Source: Pseudomonadota bacterium (GTDB taxonomy: Bacteria; Pseudomonadota; Gammaproteobacteria; Steroidobacterales; Steroidobacteraceae). Taken from it: 19,325 bases of DNA. The translations under genes and the position numbers were made by a program. The notes under the pieces were generated by a model. The model did no database searches. It worked only from the letters and a program-made list of their open reading frames with translations, and was not told the DNA's origin. This document shows, piece after piece, positions 1 through 7,465 of this stretch (within the stretch, counting starts at the first letter, position 1; each line of letters starts with the position of its first letter). Location of the stretch: positions 3,209-22,533 of the forward strand of contig JAJZLX010000503.1 of NCBI GenBank assembly GCA_021850555.1, written 5' to 3'.

Positions 1-185
<185 letters not shown>

Positions 186-197
186 CCGGGCGGGCCC

Positions 198-1625
198 ATG
201 GCCATGAACGATCTCGCGGGTCCCGCGACGCAGCTGTTCCCCGATCGGGACGAGCGCGAGCGCCTGGACGGGCAGCTCACCCGGGCTCTGATCGATGCCA
301 TCGAGCGGGTGCGGAACGGGCCCGTGATGCCGGACCTTGACATGGCGCGGTTCCGGGAGGAGCTGGCGGCGTTCGATTTCACGACGCCATTGCCGCTGGC
401 GCCCCTGATCGAGCGCGCGATCGGCTGGCTCGAGCATGGCGCCGTGCACATGACGCATCCGCGCTATTTCGGGCTGTTCAACCCGGCGCCGAGTTTCCCT
501 GCGCAGTGCGCCGATCGTATCTCGGGCGCGTTCAATCCGCAGCTGGCGAGCTCCGGCTCCTCGCCCGCGCCGGTCGAGATCGAGGCGCACGTGATCCGGG
601 CGATCGCGCAGCGGGCGGGTCTGCCGCAGGAATCGGGTGGCCACTTCACGACCAGCGGCTCCGAGGCGAATTATACGGCGCTCGTGTGCGCGCTCACCCG
701 TGCGGAGCCGCGATTCGCCGCCGAGGGCGTGCGCGCCTTCGCCGGTCCCATCGCGATGTATACCTCGCGGGAGTGCCAGCCCGCGTGGCACAAGATCGCC
801 CATCAGGCGGGCATCGGCAGACAGGCTCTCAGGCTGATTGCCACCGACAGCATGGGGCGCATGGACGTGAAGGCGCTGGCCGAGGCCGTGCGCGAGGATC
901 GCCGGTGCGGCGTGGTCCCCATCCTGATCTCGGCGACGGCCGGCACCACAGGGGCGGGCATGGTCGATCCGCTCCCAGGCTGCGCAGACATCGCCAGAGA
1001 GCATGCGCTCTGGTATCACGTCGACGCCGCATGGGGCGGCGCGGCGCTCTGCTCCGAGCGGCTGCGCGGCGAGCTCGCCGGCATCGAGCTCGCCGACTCG
1101 GTGACGATCGATGCGCACAAGTGGTTCGCCACCACGATGGGCTGCGGCATGTACATCACCCGGCATCCGAAAGTCTTGAGCGACGCATTCCACGTGGGCG
1201 CCGATTTCATGCCTTCCACCGCCTCGAGCATCGATCCATACCTCAATACCATGCAATGGTCGCGGCGCTTCATGGGCCTCAGGCTCTTCCTGTCGCTCGC
1301 CGCGGCCGGCTGGAGCGGCTACGCCGCGCACGTGGAGCGCGCAGTGGCGGTGATCGAGCGCATCAAGGAAAGACTCATCGCCTTCGGCTGGTCGGTCGCC
1401 AACGACTCCAGGCTGGCGGTGCTCTGCGTGGTGCCGCCGAAGGGCTCCGGGCCCGTCCGGGAAATCGCCCGCACAGTCCTCGCCTCGGGCCGAGCGTGGG
1501 TCGCGGTCGCAACGTACGTCGGACGACAAGTGATCCGCATCTGCGCCTCCCACGGGGAGATATCCCTCGAGGATGTCGAGGAGCTCGTGGCTGCGCTCGA
1601 AGCGGCGCGCGGCGCAGGCGGTTAG
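198..1625 (+). CDS. PLP-dependent group II decarboxylase (aromatic-L-amino-acid / tyrosine decarboxylase family)
   Basis: The 475-residue product has the usual length for the group II (fold-type I) amino-acid decarboxylases. Visible landmarks are TTSGSEAN near residues 151-158 (phosphate-binding region), His198 in QPAWHK (equivalent to the PLP-stacking histidine), Asp276 in HVDAAWGG (pyridine-nitrogen aspartate) and Lys308 in IDAHKWF (Schiff-base lysine), so the enzyme looks catalytically intact. It should remove CO2 from an amino acid in the cytoplasm; the substrate cannot be read from sequence. Some family members instead act as aldehyde synthases. ATG 198 is used, but ATG 204 is an equal alternative, and neither has a strong Shine-Dalgarno. 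It directly follows the MetY-like gene and converges on the carrier-protein gene across a hairpin. Confidence 0.85.
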   Translation: MAMNDLAGPATQLFPDRDERERLDGQLTRALIDAIERVRNGPVMPDLDMARFREELAAFDFTTPLPLAPLIERAIGWLEHGAVHMTHPRYFGLFNPAPSFPAQCADRISGAFNPQLASSGSSPAPVEIEAHVIRAIAQRAGLPQESGGHFTTSGSEANYTALVCALTRAEPRFAAEGVRAFAGPIAMYTSRECQPAWHKIAHQAGIGRQALRLIATDSMGRMDVKALAEAVREDRRCGVVPILISATAGTTGAGMVDPLPGCADIAREHALWYHVDAAWGGAALCSERLRGELAGIELADSVTIDAHKWFATTMGCGMYITRHPKVLSDAFHVGADFMPSTASSIDPYLNTMQWSRRFMGLRLFLSLAAAGWSGYAAHVERAVAVIERIKERLIAFGWSVANDSRLAVLCVVPPKGSGPVREIARTVLASGRAWVAVATYVGRQVIRICASHGEISLEDVEELVAALEAARGAGG

Positions 1626-1637
1626 GCACGCCGGCGG

Positions 1638-1659
1638 GGCCGCGAAGCTTGTCGCGGCC
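1638..1659. terminator. Hairpin in convergent intergenic gap
   Basis: GGCCGCGA (1638-1645) and TCGCGGCC (1652-1659) form a perfect 8-bp stem around a 6-base loop, between the end of the decarboxylase and the end of the carrier-protein gene on the opposite strand. There is no clear T tract on either side, so this is a candidate bidirectional transcription-end hairpin rather than a classical intrinsic terminator. Confidence 0.45.
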
Positions 1660-1670
1660 GCCGACCGTGT

Positions 1671-1973
1671 CTAGGTGAGGTGACTTATCCTCTCGAGCAT
1701 CGATTCCATGGAGGCGATGGACTGGAAGTTCTCCGGGGTGATCGCTTCCTGGGGGATGATCAGGTTGAAGTCCGCCTCGATGGCGAGCATCAGGCTCACC
1801 ATCTTGATGGAGCTGAGGCCGAGCTCCGAGAGGCGCGCATCGATCGGCAGCGGCCGGGAAGCCGCGGAAGGACCGAGGATCTGCCGCACGAGCGCGAGCA
1901 GCCGCTCGCGGGGCGTGCGGGGCGAGATGCTATCGATGCCGGCTTCGCTCGTGCTCATTCTCCACACCATCAT
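1671..1973 (-). CDS. Acyl carrier protein (probable carrier for the adjacent amino acid ligase)
   Basis: The 100-residue product has a phosphopantetheine-carrier fold signature: LSELGLSSIKMVSLML with the attachment serine predicted at Ser55, then an acidic helix (AIEADFN) and a hydrophobic C-terminal helix. The residue before the attachment serine, normally Asp (DSL), is Ser here. The annotated ATG (1973) overlaps the stop of the upstream MetA-like gene as ATGA, which implies translational coupling. ATG 1970 and ATG 1958 are alternative starts; the family usually has about 80-95 residues, which would fit 1958. The protein would be activated by a phosphopantetheinyl transferase not present here. 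Because an amino acid:carrier-protein ligase lies 2.3 kb away, I infer that this is its aminoacyl acceptor. That pairing is inference. Confidence 0.8.
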   Translation of the reverse strand: MMVWRMSTSEAGIDSISPRTPRERLLALVRQILGPSAASRPLPIDARLSELGLSSIKMVSLMLAIEADFNLIIPQEAITPENFQSIASMESMLERISHLT

Positions 1974-2974
1974 ACCTGGACGGTGATGCTCGCGCGGCGT
2001 CGACCCCTCTTTTCAGCCACCACGCTGAGCCAATTTCGGTAAATCGCAATGGCGCCCGGGCGCCATGGAGCGTGCACTGCCTTGACGAGCGCTTCAATCG
2101 GGAATTCCGCCATCATGGCCGGATCCCGCCGCCGCTCTGCGCGTTCCCGAAAGGCAGCCAGGGGAACCAATGCGTCCTGTGAGAAGTACGCCTGAGGCAA
2201 TCCGGGCCAGGCAGTCTGCTCGCCTCGCAGGAACCGACCGACGTCGCGGCGGTATTCCTTGAGGAGCGTCGTCTCCTCGTACTCCGGGTGGCCCTGAAAT
2301 CCTACCAACAGGCTCCGGCCGGCTTGGACGAAGAGGTTAACGCCGTGTTCGGGCGAGGCGCTGAGGATCTGAAAGCCGGCGGCACGCAGCGGCTCGATGG
2401 GCAGATCGTTCCAGCGGGAATGGGGGGTCAGGAAAGGGCGTTCGATGTCCCGCAGCAGCGGATGTATTGCCAAATCCGGGTGCTCGAAGACTCCGAAGCG
2501 CTTCTCGGGCAAGCGATGGCGGCGGACGCCGTGCAGGGCCTGCGCGGCGAGATGCGCGGCGAGGCAGGACCAGATGCTCGAGGCGGTGTGCCGCTGTGCC
2601 CAGTCGAGCAGCTGGCACATCCGGCTCCAGTACGGCTCATCCTCGAGGGCGTCCGTCCGCGGCTCGAGGCCGGTGACGATCAGGGCATCCACCGGGCCGG
2701 TAAGAGCCTCCTCGAGCGTGAAGTAGCGGCCCGCCATGCGCTTAAGCGTCGCGGGCGCACGCGCCACCTCGGGCAGGCTGACCAAGCGCAGGCGCACCTC
2801 CCGCGCGCCGGCCGCCGCAGCGAGCAGTCCGCCGAACTGGCTTTCCGTGGCCTCCATGGCCGGATCGGGCATATTGTTTACGAGCGCGATCACGATCGCG
2901 TCCGCGCCGCGTCGGGTCTCACGGGGCTCTTCAATCGTGAGCGGCATTGGCTCTGGAAGCTTCGTGACGGTCAT
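1970..2974 (-). CDS. Homoserine O-acyltransferase (MetA/HTS) family homologue, probably neofunctionalised
   Basis: The 334-residue protein aligns by eye with MetA along its length: NNMPDPAMEATESQF near the N-terminus, ALIVTG (97-102), Cys137 in IWSCLAA at the nucleophile-elbow position, FGVFEH, PHSRW (184-188), and GHPEYE with His229 and Glu231, matching the catalytic His-Glu pair. MetA enzymes acylate homoserine by a ping-pong mechanism through an acyl-Cys. The loop that reads TGAPLGLVEF in E. coli MetA is TGLEPRTDAL here, so the Gly/Glu position that decides succinyl versus acetyl transfer appears to be Arg. The gene overlaps the carrier-protein gene by ATGA, so an acyl-carrier-protein donor is plausible but unproven. 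It is divergent from the dehydrogenase operon with a 76-bp shared promoter region. Confidence 0.8.
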   Translation of the reverse strand: MTVTKLPEPMPLTIEEPRETRRGADAIVIALVNNMPDPAMEATESQFGGLLAAAAGAREVRLRLVSLPEVARAPATLKRMAGRYFTLEEALTGPVDALIVTGLEPRTDALEDEPYWSRMCQLLDWAQRHTASSIWSCLAAHLAAQALHGVRRHRLPEKRFGVFEHPDLAIHPLLRDIERPFLTPHSRWNDLPIEPLRAAGFQILSASPEHGVNLFVQAGRSLLVGFQGHPEYEETTLLKEYRRDVGRFLRGEQTAWPGLPQAYFSQDALVPLAAFRERAERRRDPAMMAEFPIEALVKAVHAPWRPGAIAIYRNWLSVVAEKRGRRRASITVQV

Positions 2975-3000
2975 CCCGATCCGGCATCCTGCGATCTGTC

Positions 3001-3006
3001 TATACT
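3001..3006 (+). promoter_or_regulatory. Possible -10 element of the dehydrogenase-ligase operon
   Basis: TATACT lies 44 bases before the GTG start at 3051, in the 76-bp gap between the divergent MetA-like gene and the dehydrogenase gene. No convincing -35 hexamer sits 16-18 bases upstream, so the call is weak. The gap is the only room for promoters serving both divergent units. Confidence 0.3.
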
Positions 3007-3050
3007 ATGGCGCGAACAGAATTAAAACCTGGAGCGGAGTCTCTTTAAGC

Positions 3051-4259
3051 GTGAACGACTCACCCGCCCCGCCCGCAGCCGGGGAACGATCCGGTCTTGC
3101 CGAGGCAACGCTTGCTCAGCGCGCCGCAGGGGCTGCGGACATCGCGGCTCAGTATGCCGGCGACGTTGACGCCGGCTCGCGCTTTCCGGCGGAGGCGTTC
3201 GCGGCCATCAAGCAACATCGACTGCTCGGCATGCTCGTGCCGCGTACTCTCGGGGGGGAAGAGGCCTCGGTGAGCGAAGTGGCCGATGTCTGCTGCCGAC
3301 TGGCCCGGGCATGCTCCTCCACCGGCATGATCTTCGCGATGCACCAGGTGAAGGTGGCCTGCCTCGTTCGACACGGGCAAGGCAGCGCCGCCCTCGAGCG
3401 GCTGCTGCGGCGCATCGGTTCCGGGCAGCTGCTGCTGGCTTCCTCGACGACGGAAGGGCAGGGCGGCGGCAATGTCCGCTCGAGCGAGGCGCCGGTTGAA
3501 TACCACGATGACCGGATCAGCCTGCACCGTCAGGCGAGCGTGATTTCCTACGGCGCGGCGGCCGACGGGATCGTGACGACCGCCCGCAGGTCAGCCGAGG
3601 CGGCGCCCTCCGATCAAGTGCTGATCGCCTTCCTCAAGGAGGATTATGAGCTCACGCCGCTTCAGGGTTGGAACACCCTGGGCATGCGGGGCACGTGCAG
3701 CGAGGGATACACCCTGCGCGCGAGCGGCACGCGCGACCAGATCCTGCCGGAGCCTTACGAGTCGATCCACGCGCGCACCATGGTGCCGTTCGCTCACCTG
3801 CTGTGGGGATCGGTGTGGGCCGGGATAGCCGCGGGCGCCACGGCGCGCGCGCAGGCCTTCGTGCGCCAGGCGGCGCGCAGGAGTGGCGGCCAGCTGCCGC
3901 CCGGGGCGGCGCAGCTCACGAAGGCGCTGTCAACGCTGGCCACCCTGCACGCCCTGCTGGCCAATTCCGTGCGCGCCTACGAGAGCCGCATGGACGATCC
4001 CGCGGCGCTCGGCGCGCTCGACTTCCAGGCGCAGATCGCGCTCACCAAGGTCGAGGCCTCCGAGCTCGCCGTGGCAACGGTGCTCACCGCGCTGCGGGTC
4101 TGCGGCCTCTCGGGCTATCGCTGCGATGGCGAGTTCAGCATCGAGCGGCATCTGCGCGATGTGCTCTCATCGCCTCTGATGATCAACAACGACCGCATTC
4201 TCGCGAGCATCGCCGGCGCTTCCCTGTTGGCGCCGGTTCCCGCCCTGCTGAGCGATTGA
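3051..4259 (+). CDS. Acyl-CoA dehydrogenase-like flavoprotein, probably acting on a carrier-bound group
   Basis: I chose the GTG at 3051 because GGAGCGGAG (3031-3039) precedes it and it gives 402 residues, normal for the family; the open frame extends further upstream only into the divergent gene. Visible features are an N-terminal helical domain (FPAEAFAAIKQHRLLGMLVPRTLGG), a mid beta domain (LLLASSTTEGQGGGN, then NTLGMRGTCSEGY) and a C-terminal helical bundle ending in GEFSIERHLRDVL, the ERxxRD-type family end motif. These FAD enzymes desaturate acyl thioesters. It starts the operon dehydrogenase - ligase - hydrolase - NTF2-like protein. With an amino acid:carrier-protein ligase 17 bases downstream, an aminoacyl-S-carrier protein is the likely substrate (inference). 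Confidence 0.8.
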   Translation: MNDSPAPPAAGERSGLAEATLAQRAAGAADIAAQYAGDVDAGSRFPAEAFAAIKQHRLLGMLVPRTLGGEEASVSEVADVCCRLARACSSTGMIFAMHQVKVACLVRHGQGSAALERLLRRIGSGQLLLASSTTEGQGGGNVRSSEAPVEYHDDRISLHRQASVISYGAAADGIVTTARRSAEAAPSDQVLIAFLKEDYELTPLQGWNTLGMRGTCSEGYTLRASGTRDQILPEPYESIHARTMVPFAHLLWGSVWAGIAAGATARAQAFVRQAARRSGGQLPPGAAQLTKALSTLATLHALLANSVRAYESRMDDPAALGALDFQAQIALTKVEASELAVATVLTALRVCGLSGYRCDGEFSIERHLRDVLSSPLMINNDRILASIAGASLLAPVPALLSD

Positions 4260-4276
4260 GCGTGAGGGGCCGATCG

Positions 4277-5236
4277 ATGTCCGCCGAGCCGAAGCCGCCG
4301 ACCCGCCTGTCCCAGGCCGCAGAGCGCAGCGAGGCGACCCGCGCGGACGATCCCGAGGAGTCCGTCCGCAGCGCGCTGTTTCAGCCCCTCGGAGTCGACG
4401 GGGTCTATGCCCGCAGCGGCCTGTATCAGGATGTGCTGCATCGTCTCGATGAGCTCGTCACACGGGAGTGCGATCCGCGTGCGGAGGTGCTGCGCTTCCC
4501 GCCCGTGATGAGCCGCGCGCAGCTGGAGAGGTCCGGATATCTCAAGAGCTTTCCGAACCTCCTCGGTTGCGTCTGCGCGCTGCACGGCACTGAGTCGCAA
4601 ATCCGCGCGGCGGCCGATGCTCACGAGACAGGCGGGGACTGGACTGCCTCGCTCGCAGCCTCCGACCTCGTGCTCTCGCCGGCCGCGTGCTATCCGGTCT
4701 ATCCACTGGCAGCCGCACGCGGGCCTTTCCCGCAGGACGGTTTGATCTTCGATGTCGCGGCGGACTGCTTTCGGCGCGAGCCCTCGCGCGCGCTCGATCG
4801 GCTGCAGTCGTTCCGCATGCGAGAGTTCGTGCGCATCGGCTCGCCGGAAGCGATCCGGACGTTCCGGGACCAATGGATCGGCCGCGCCGAGGGTCTTGCG
4901 CAGGAGCTGGGGCTTCCCTGTCAGATCGAGGTGGCGAGCGATCCTTTCTTCGGACGCGTCGGCCAGGTGATGGCCGTGAGTCAGCGACAGCAGTCACTGA
5001 AGTTCGAGCTGCTGGTCCCCTACCGCGGCGGCGCCGCCCCGACCGCATGCATGAGCTTCAATTATCACCGCGATCATTTCGGTGTCGCCTGGGATCTGCG
5101 GGATGCGCGCGGCGAGGCGGCGCACACCGGCTGCGTCGCCTTCGGGATGGACCGGATCGTGGTGGCGCTGTTCTGCGTCCACGGCCTGGATCCATTTCGT
5201 TGGCCGGCCTCGACAAAGCTCGCGCTCGGTCTGTAG
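4277..5236 (+). CDS. Amino acid--[acyl-carrier-protein] ligase (class II aaRS-like)
   Basis: From ATG 4277 the product is 319 residues, the length of the stand-alone aa:CP ligases related to the catalytic core of atypical seryl-tRNA synthetase; there is no tRNA-binding domain. Class II motif 2 is seen as CFRREPS...FRMREFVRIG (164-188) and motif 3 as AFGMDRI (288-294). Predicted zinc ligands are Cys138 (PAACYPVY), Glu183 and Cys286; their spacings of 45 and 103 residues equal those I recall for the Bradyrhizobium glycine ligase (C131, E176, C279). The family activates a small amino acid with ATP and loads it on the phosphopantetheine arm of a carrier protein. The carrier gene at 1671-1973 is the obvious partner. 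Amino acid specificity (Gly, Ala or other) is not determinable here. Confidence 0.88.
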   Translation: MSAEPKPPTRLSQAAERSEATRADDPEESVRSALFQPLGVDGVYARSGLYQDVLHRLDELVTRECDPRAEVLRFPPVMSRAQLERSGYLKSFPNLLGCVCALHGTESQIRAAADAHETGGDWTASLAASDLVLSPAACYPVYPLAAARGPFPQDGLIFDVAADCFRREPSRALDRLQSFRMREFVRIGSPEAIRTFRDQWIGRAEGLAQELGLPCQIEVASDPFFGRVGQVMAVSQRQQSLKFELLVPYRGGAAPTACMSFNYHRDHFGVAWDLRDARGEAAHTGCVAFGMDRIVVALFCVHGLDPFRWPASTKLALGL

Positions 5237-5250
5237 AGCGCCGCGCCGCG

Positions 5251-6186
5251 ATGGCCCTCGACGCCCACGCCAGGCGATTTCTCGACAGGCTGGCGGCCGC
5301 GACGCCGAGGCGCATCGGTGAGCTCGACATCGGACAGCGCCGGGCATCCCTGGAGCAGCTCTTGAGCCTTGGAGGCGAGCCGGAGATGGTCGCGAACGTG
5401 GCGGAGCGGGAGATTCCCGGCCCCGGAGGAACGCTTCGCACGAGGATATACACGCCGCGCGACGCTGACCGTTGCGCTCTTCCGGGACTCGTTTACTTTC
5501 ACGGTGGGGGTCTGGTGGCCGGGAGCCTCGACACTCACGACGGCATCTGCCGGTCGCTCGCCAACTCGAGCGGCGCCCGTCTCGTGTCGGTGAACTACCG
5601 GCTGGCCCCCGAGGCCAAATTCCCGGCGGCGGTCGAGGATGCGTGCGAAGCGATGCGGTGGACGGCCGCTCATGCGGTGGAGCTTGGTATTGATCCCGGA
5701 AGGCTGGGCATCGGCGGGGATTCCGCCGGCGCCACGCTGGCGGCGGTCGCCTGTGTGGCGATCAGTGCGCAACGCACGGCCAGGATCGCGTTCCAGTTTC
5801 TGCTCTGTCCGATTCTCGACCATGCTGCCGAGACCGAATCGCGGCGCGCCTTCGAGGCCGGGTACCTCCTGGATCGGGACACCCTGGCCCACGATCTGGC
5901 GCACTATCTGCGGCCGTCTGACGATCCCGCCGATCCAAGGGTCTCTCCGCTTCGCGCTCCAACCCTCGAGGGGCTGCCGCCGACCTGCATCCATACGGCT
6001 GAGTGCGACCCGCTTCGCGATGAAGGGGAGCTCTATGCCAGACGCGTCGCCGAAGCCGGAGTGCAAGTGAAATACCGCTGCCACGCAGGGATGATTCACA
6101 TGTTCTATGGTCTGGGCACCCTGATCCCGGCAGCGGCGAAGGCCTATGATGTCATCGGCGCGGATTTGCGCGACCTGCTCGTCTGA
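5251..6186 (+). CDS. HSL-family alpha/beta hydrolase (esterase/thioesterase)
   Basis: The 311-residue product is a hormone-sensitive-lipase-type alpha/beta hydrolase. It shows the oxyanion motif YFHGGG, the nucleophile motif GDSAGA, a CDPLRDEG segment carrying the acid, and the catalytic His in GMIHMF near the C-terminus, so the triad is complete. No signal peptide is seen, so it should be cytoplasmic. It starts 14 bases after the ligase stop and its stop lies 15 bases before the next gene, so it is an internal operon member. In this context it may cleave the thioester or ester product of the carrier-protein pathway, but the family also includes general carboxylesterases. I saw no clear Shine-Dalgarno. 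Confidence 0.85.
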   Translation: MALDAHARRFLDRLAAATPRRIGELDIGQRRASLEQLLSLGGEPEMVANVAEREIPGPGGTLRTRIYTPRDADRCALPGLVYFHGGGLVAGSLDTHDGICRSLANSSGARLVSVNYRLAPEAKFPAAVEDACEAMRWTAAHAVELGIDPGRLGIGGDSAGATLAAVACVAISAQRTARIAFQFLLCPILDHAAETESRRAFEAGYLLDRDTLAHDLAHYLRPSDDPADPRVSPLRAPTLEGLPPTCIHTAECDPLRDEGELYARRVAEAGVQVKYRCHAGMIHMFYGLGTLIPAAAKAYDVIGADLRDLLV

Positions 6187-6201
6187 ACGGGGCCAGCCGA
6201 T

Positions 6202-6594
6202 ATGACCGCCACGCCCGATCGCTCCAGCATGGACGCGCTGCTACGGCAGTTCTACGCGGCCCGCACGGGGGACCGGCTCGAAGACCTTTGCGCCATGTTC
6301 GCCCCGGAGGCGCGCTTGCGCATCTCAGGGGCGAGTGAGGGTAAGCCGATCGGGGTCCTCGCGCGCGGAACGGCCGAGATCCGCTCCTGGCTCGGCGTGA
6401 TGGTCAAGACATTCAGGCTCAAGCATTTCGAAGTCCTGTCGACGATCATCGACGGCGAGGATGCCGCAGTGCATTGGCGGGCAGACATCGAGTCGAGGGT
6501 GACGGGCATGTCGGTCCCAACCGAGCTGGTCGACTTGGTGCATGCCCGGGACGGGCTTATTGCCTCGTACCAGGAGTTTTTCGTCCCGATCTGA
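6202..6594 (+). CDS. NTF2/SnoaL-like small protein
   Basis: The 130-residue product has the layout of the NTF2-like superfamily: an N-terminal helix pair (LLRQFYAARTGDRLEDLCAMF), then APEARLRISG, then strands containing VHWRADIES and a C-terminal strand ending YQEFFVP. Members are cone-shaped domains that act as isomerases, cyclases or ligand-binding proteins, often in natural-product pathways. No catalytic residues can be assigned. It is the last gene of the plus-strand operon beginning at 3051, starting 15 bases after the hydrolase stop. Confidence 0.7.
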   Translation: MTATPDRSSMDALLRQFYAARTGDRLEDLCAMFAPEARLRISGASEGKPIGVLARGTAEIRSWLGVMVKTFRLKHFEVLSTIIDGEDAAVHWRADIESRVTGMSVPTELVDLVHARDGLIASYQEFFVPI

Positions 6595-6700
6595 GGGCGC
6601 GCATCAGAGCTTGGAGTGCCCGCATTGCAGCAGGGACGGGTTCCCACCGAGCGGCGCGGCTGCTGCGACATAATGATTGCTTGGTTGAGCTGACTGACGT

Positions 6701-6741
6701 CTCGACCGCCGCATGCCTCTCCGGCGTGACCGGCGGTCGAG
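6701..6741. repeat. 11-bp perfect inverted repeat downstream of the operon
   Basis: CTCGACCGCCG (6701-6711) is repeated inverted as CGGCGGTCGAG (6731-6741) with a 19-base loop. It begins 106 bases after the stop of the NTF2-like gene. It could end transcription of the operon or be an operator; no T tract follows. Confidence 0.5.
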
Positions 6742-6809
6742 CAATCCTATCCGAGCGCGTATCAAAGAGCTCGGGCCGAGCAGTTCATTTTTCGGAGTAA
6801 TGCTTCGGA

Positions 6810-6825
6810 CGGGCGAGCGAGCCCG
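6810..6825. repeat. Short hairpin
   Basis: CGGGC (6810-6814) and GCCCG (6821-6825) form a 5-bp stem with a 6-base loop, flanked by CTTC and GAAG that could extend it loosely. A short T run follows at about 6840. It is a weak terminator candidate. Confidence 0.25.
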
Positions 6826-7456
6826 GCTATCTGAAGACCTTTTCGCAACGATGTGACGCAGCTCGCAGGGAATCTGGGAAAAATCCGCATATTTAATGTC
6901 AGTGGATGCCAGGGCGTCGCCATCGTGCGACAATGCCGGCAAAGTCCGTCCAGCGGAGAAGGGCAGGCCGCCGTCCGTGGAGCCTGGGCGGAGTTTACTA
7001 GAGGTGGGTACGATGGAATGCGGGCCGGAGCGAGGGTTCAGTCAGTCGGGCGCAGCGAGAGTCATGGCCGCTCGTGCGGTCGAACCGCGCAGCTGCGTGC
7101 TTGCAACAGCGATCCCAGGGACCCCGGCCGAGCAGGCCGCCGATGATGAGCCGGCTTCGTGCACGCCGATCCACTTCCCCTCGGGCGCACATCAGCCGTC
7201 CGCATGGGTCCGTTGGCCGGCCGGCGGCGCGGCGTCGCGCTTCGCCCCGCCCGTTCGCAGGCCATCCGGACCCGATGCTTTCCACCCGCGCCTCAATCCT
7301 CTGCATGCGCCGATGCCGACGCTACTGCGGCAGCGGGCGGATTTCGCGCTTGGGTGTCAGCGCCGGCGCGGCGCTTGCGACACTGACTGTCGGGGAAATC
7401 GCCTGCGACACGCGAATAACATGAAGATTTGGATCTGATTTGCCTGAAGCAGAACC

Positions 7457-7464
7457 AGGAAGGG
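7457..7464 (+). promoter_or_regulatory. Strong ribosome binding site for the first double-hydrolase gene
   Basis: AGGAAGGG sits immediately upstream of ATG 7466, with the AGGA core 5 bases from the start codon. It fixes the start of the 633-residue protein. Confidence 0.7.
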
Positions 7465-7465
7465 T

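Larger units (their letters stand above)
6595..7465. other. 871-bp stretch with no convincing gene
   Basis: This gap separates the carrier-protein operon from the exosortase-type locus. Several open frames up to 180 codons exist, but none shows a domain, a ribosome binding site or a natural composition; their products are Arg/Pro/Ala-rich as expected of chance GC-rich frames. It contains an 11-bp inverted repeat (6701-6741), a smaller hairpin (6810-6825) and a few AT-richer patches near 6785-6900 and 7420-7440 that could hold promoters or leader RNA. It may also be a decayed gene that I cannot recognise. Confidence 0.6.

Noticed and set aside
2736..3050. N-terminal extension of the acyl-CoA dehydrogenase frame
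   Set aside because: It runs antisense through the MetA-like gene and has no family similarity; the GTG at 3051 has a good ribosome site and gives the normal length.
3668..4276. Upstream extension of the ligase frame
   Set aside because: It overlaps the dehydrogenase gene in another frame and is Arg-rich nonsense; ATG 4277 gives the usual ligase length.
6896..7438. 180-codon plus-strand frame in the large gap
   Set aside because: There is no ribosome site, no domain, and a low-complexity Pro/Ala/Arg composition. I treat the gap as noncoding.
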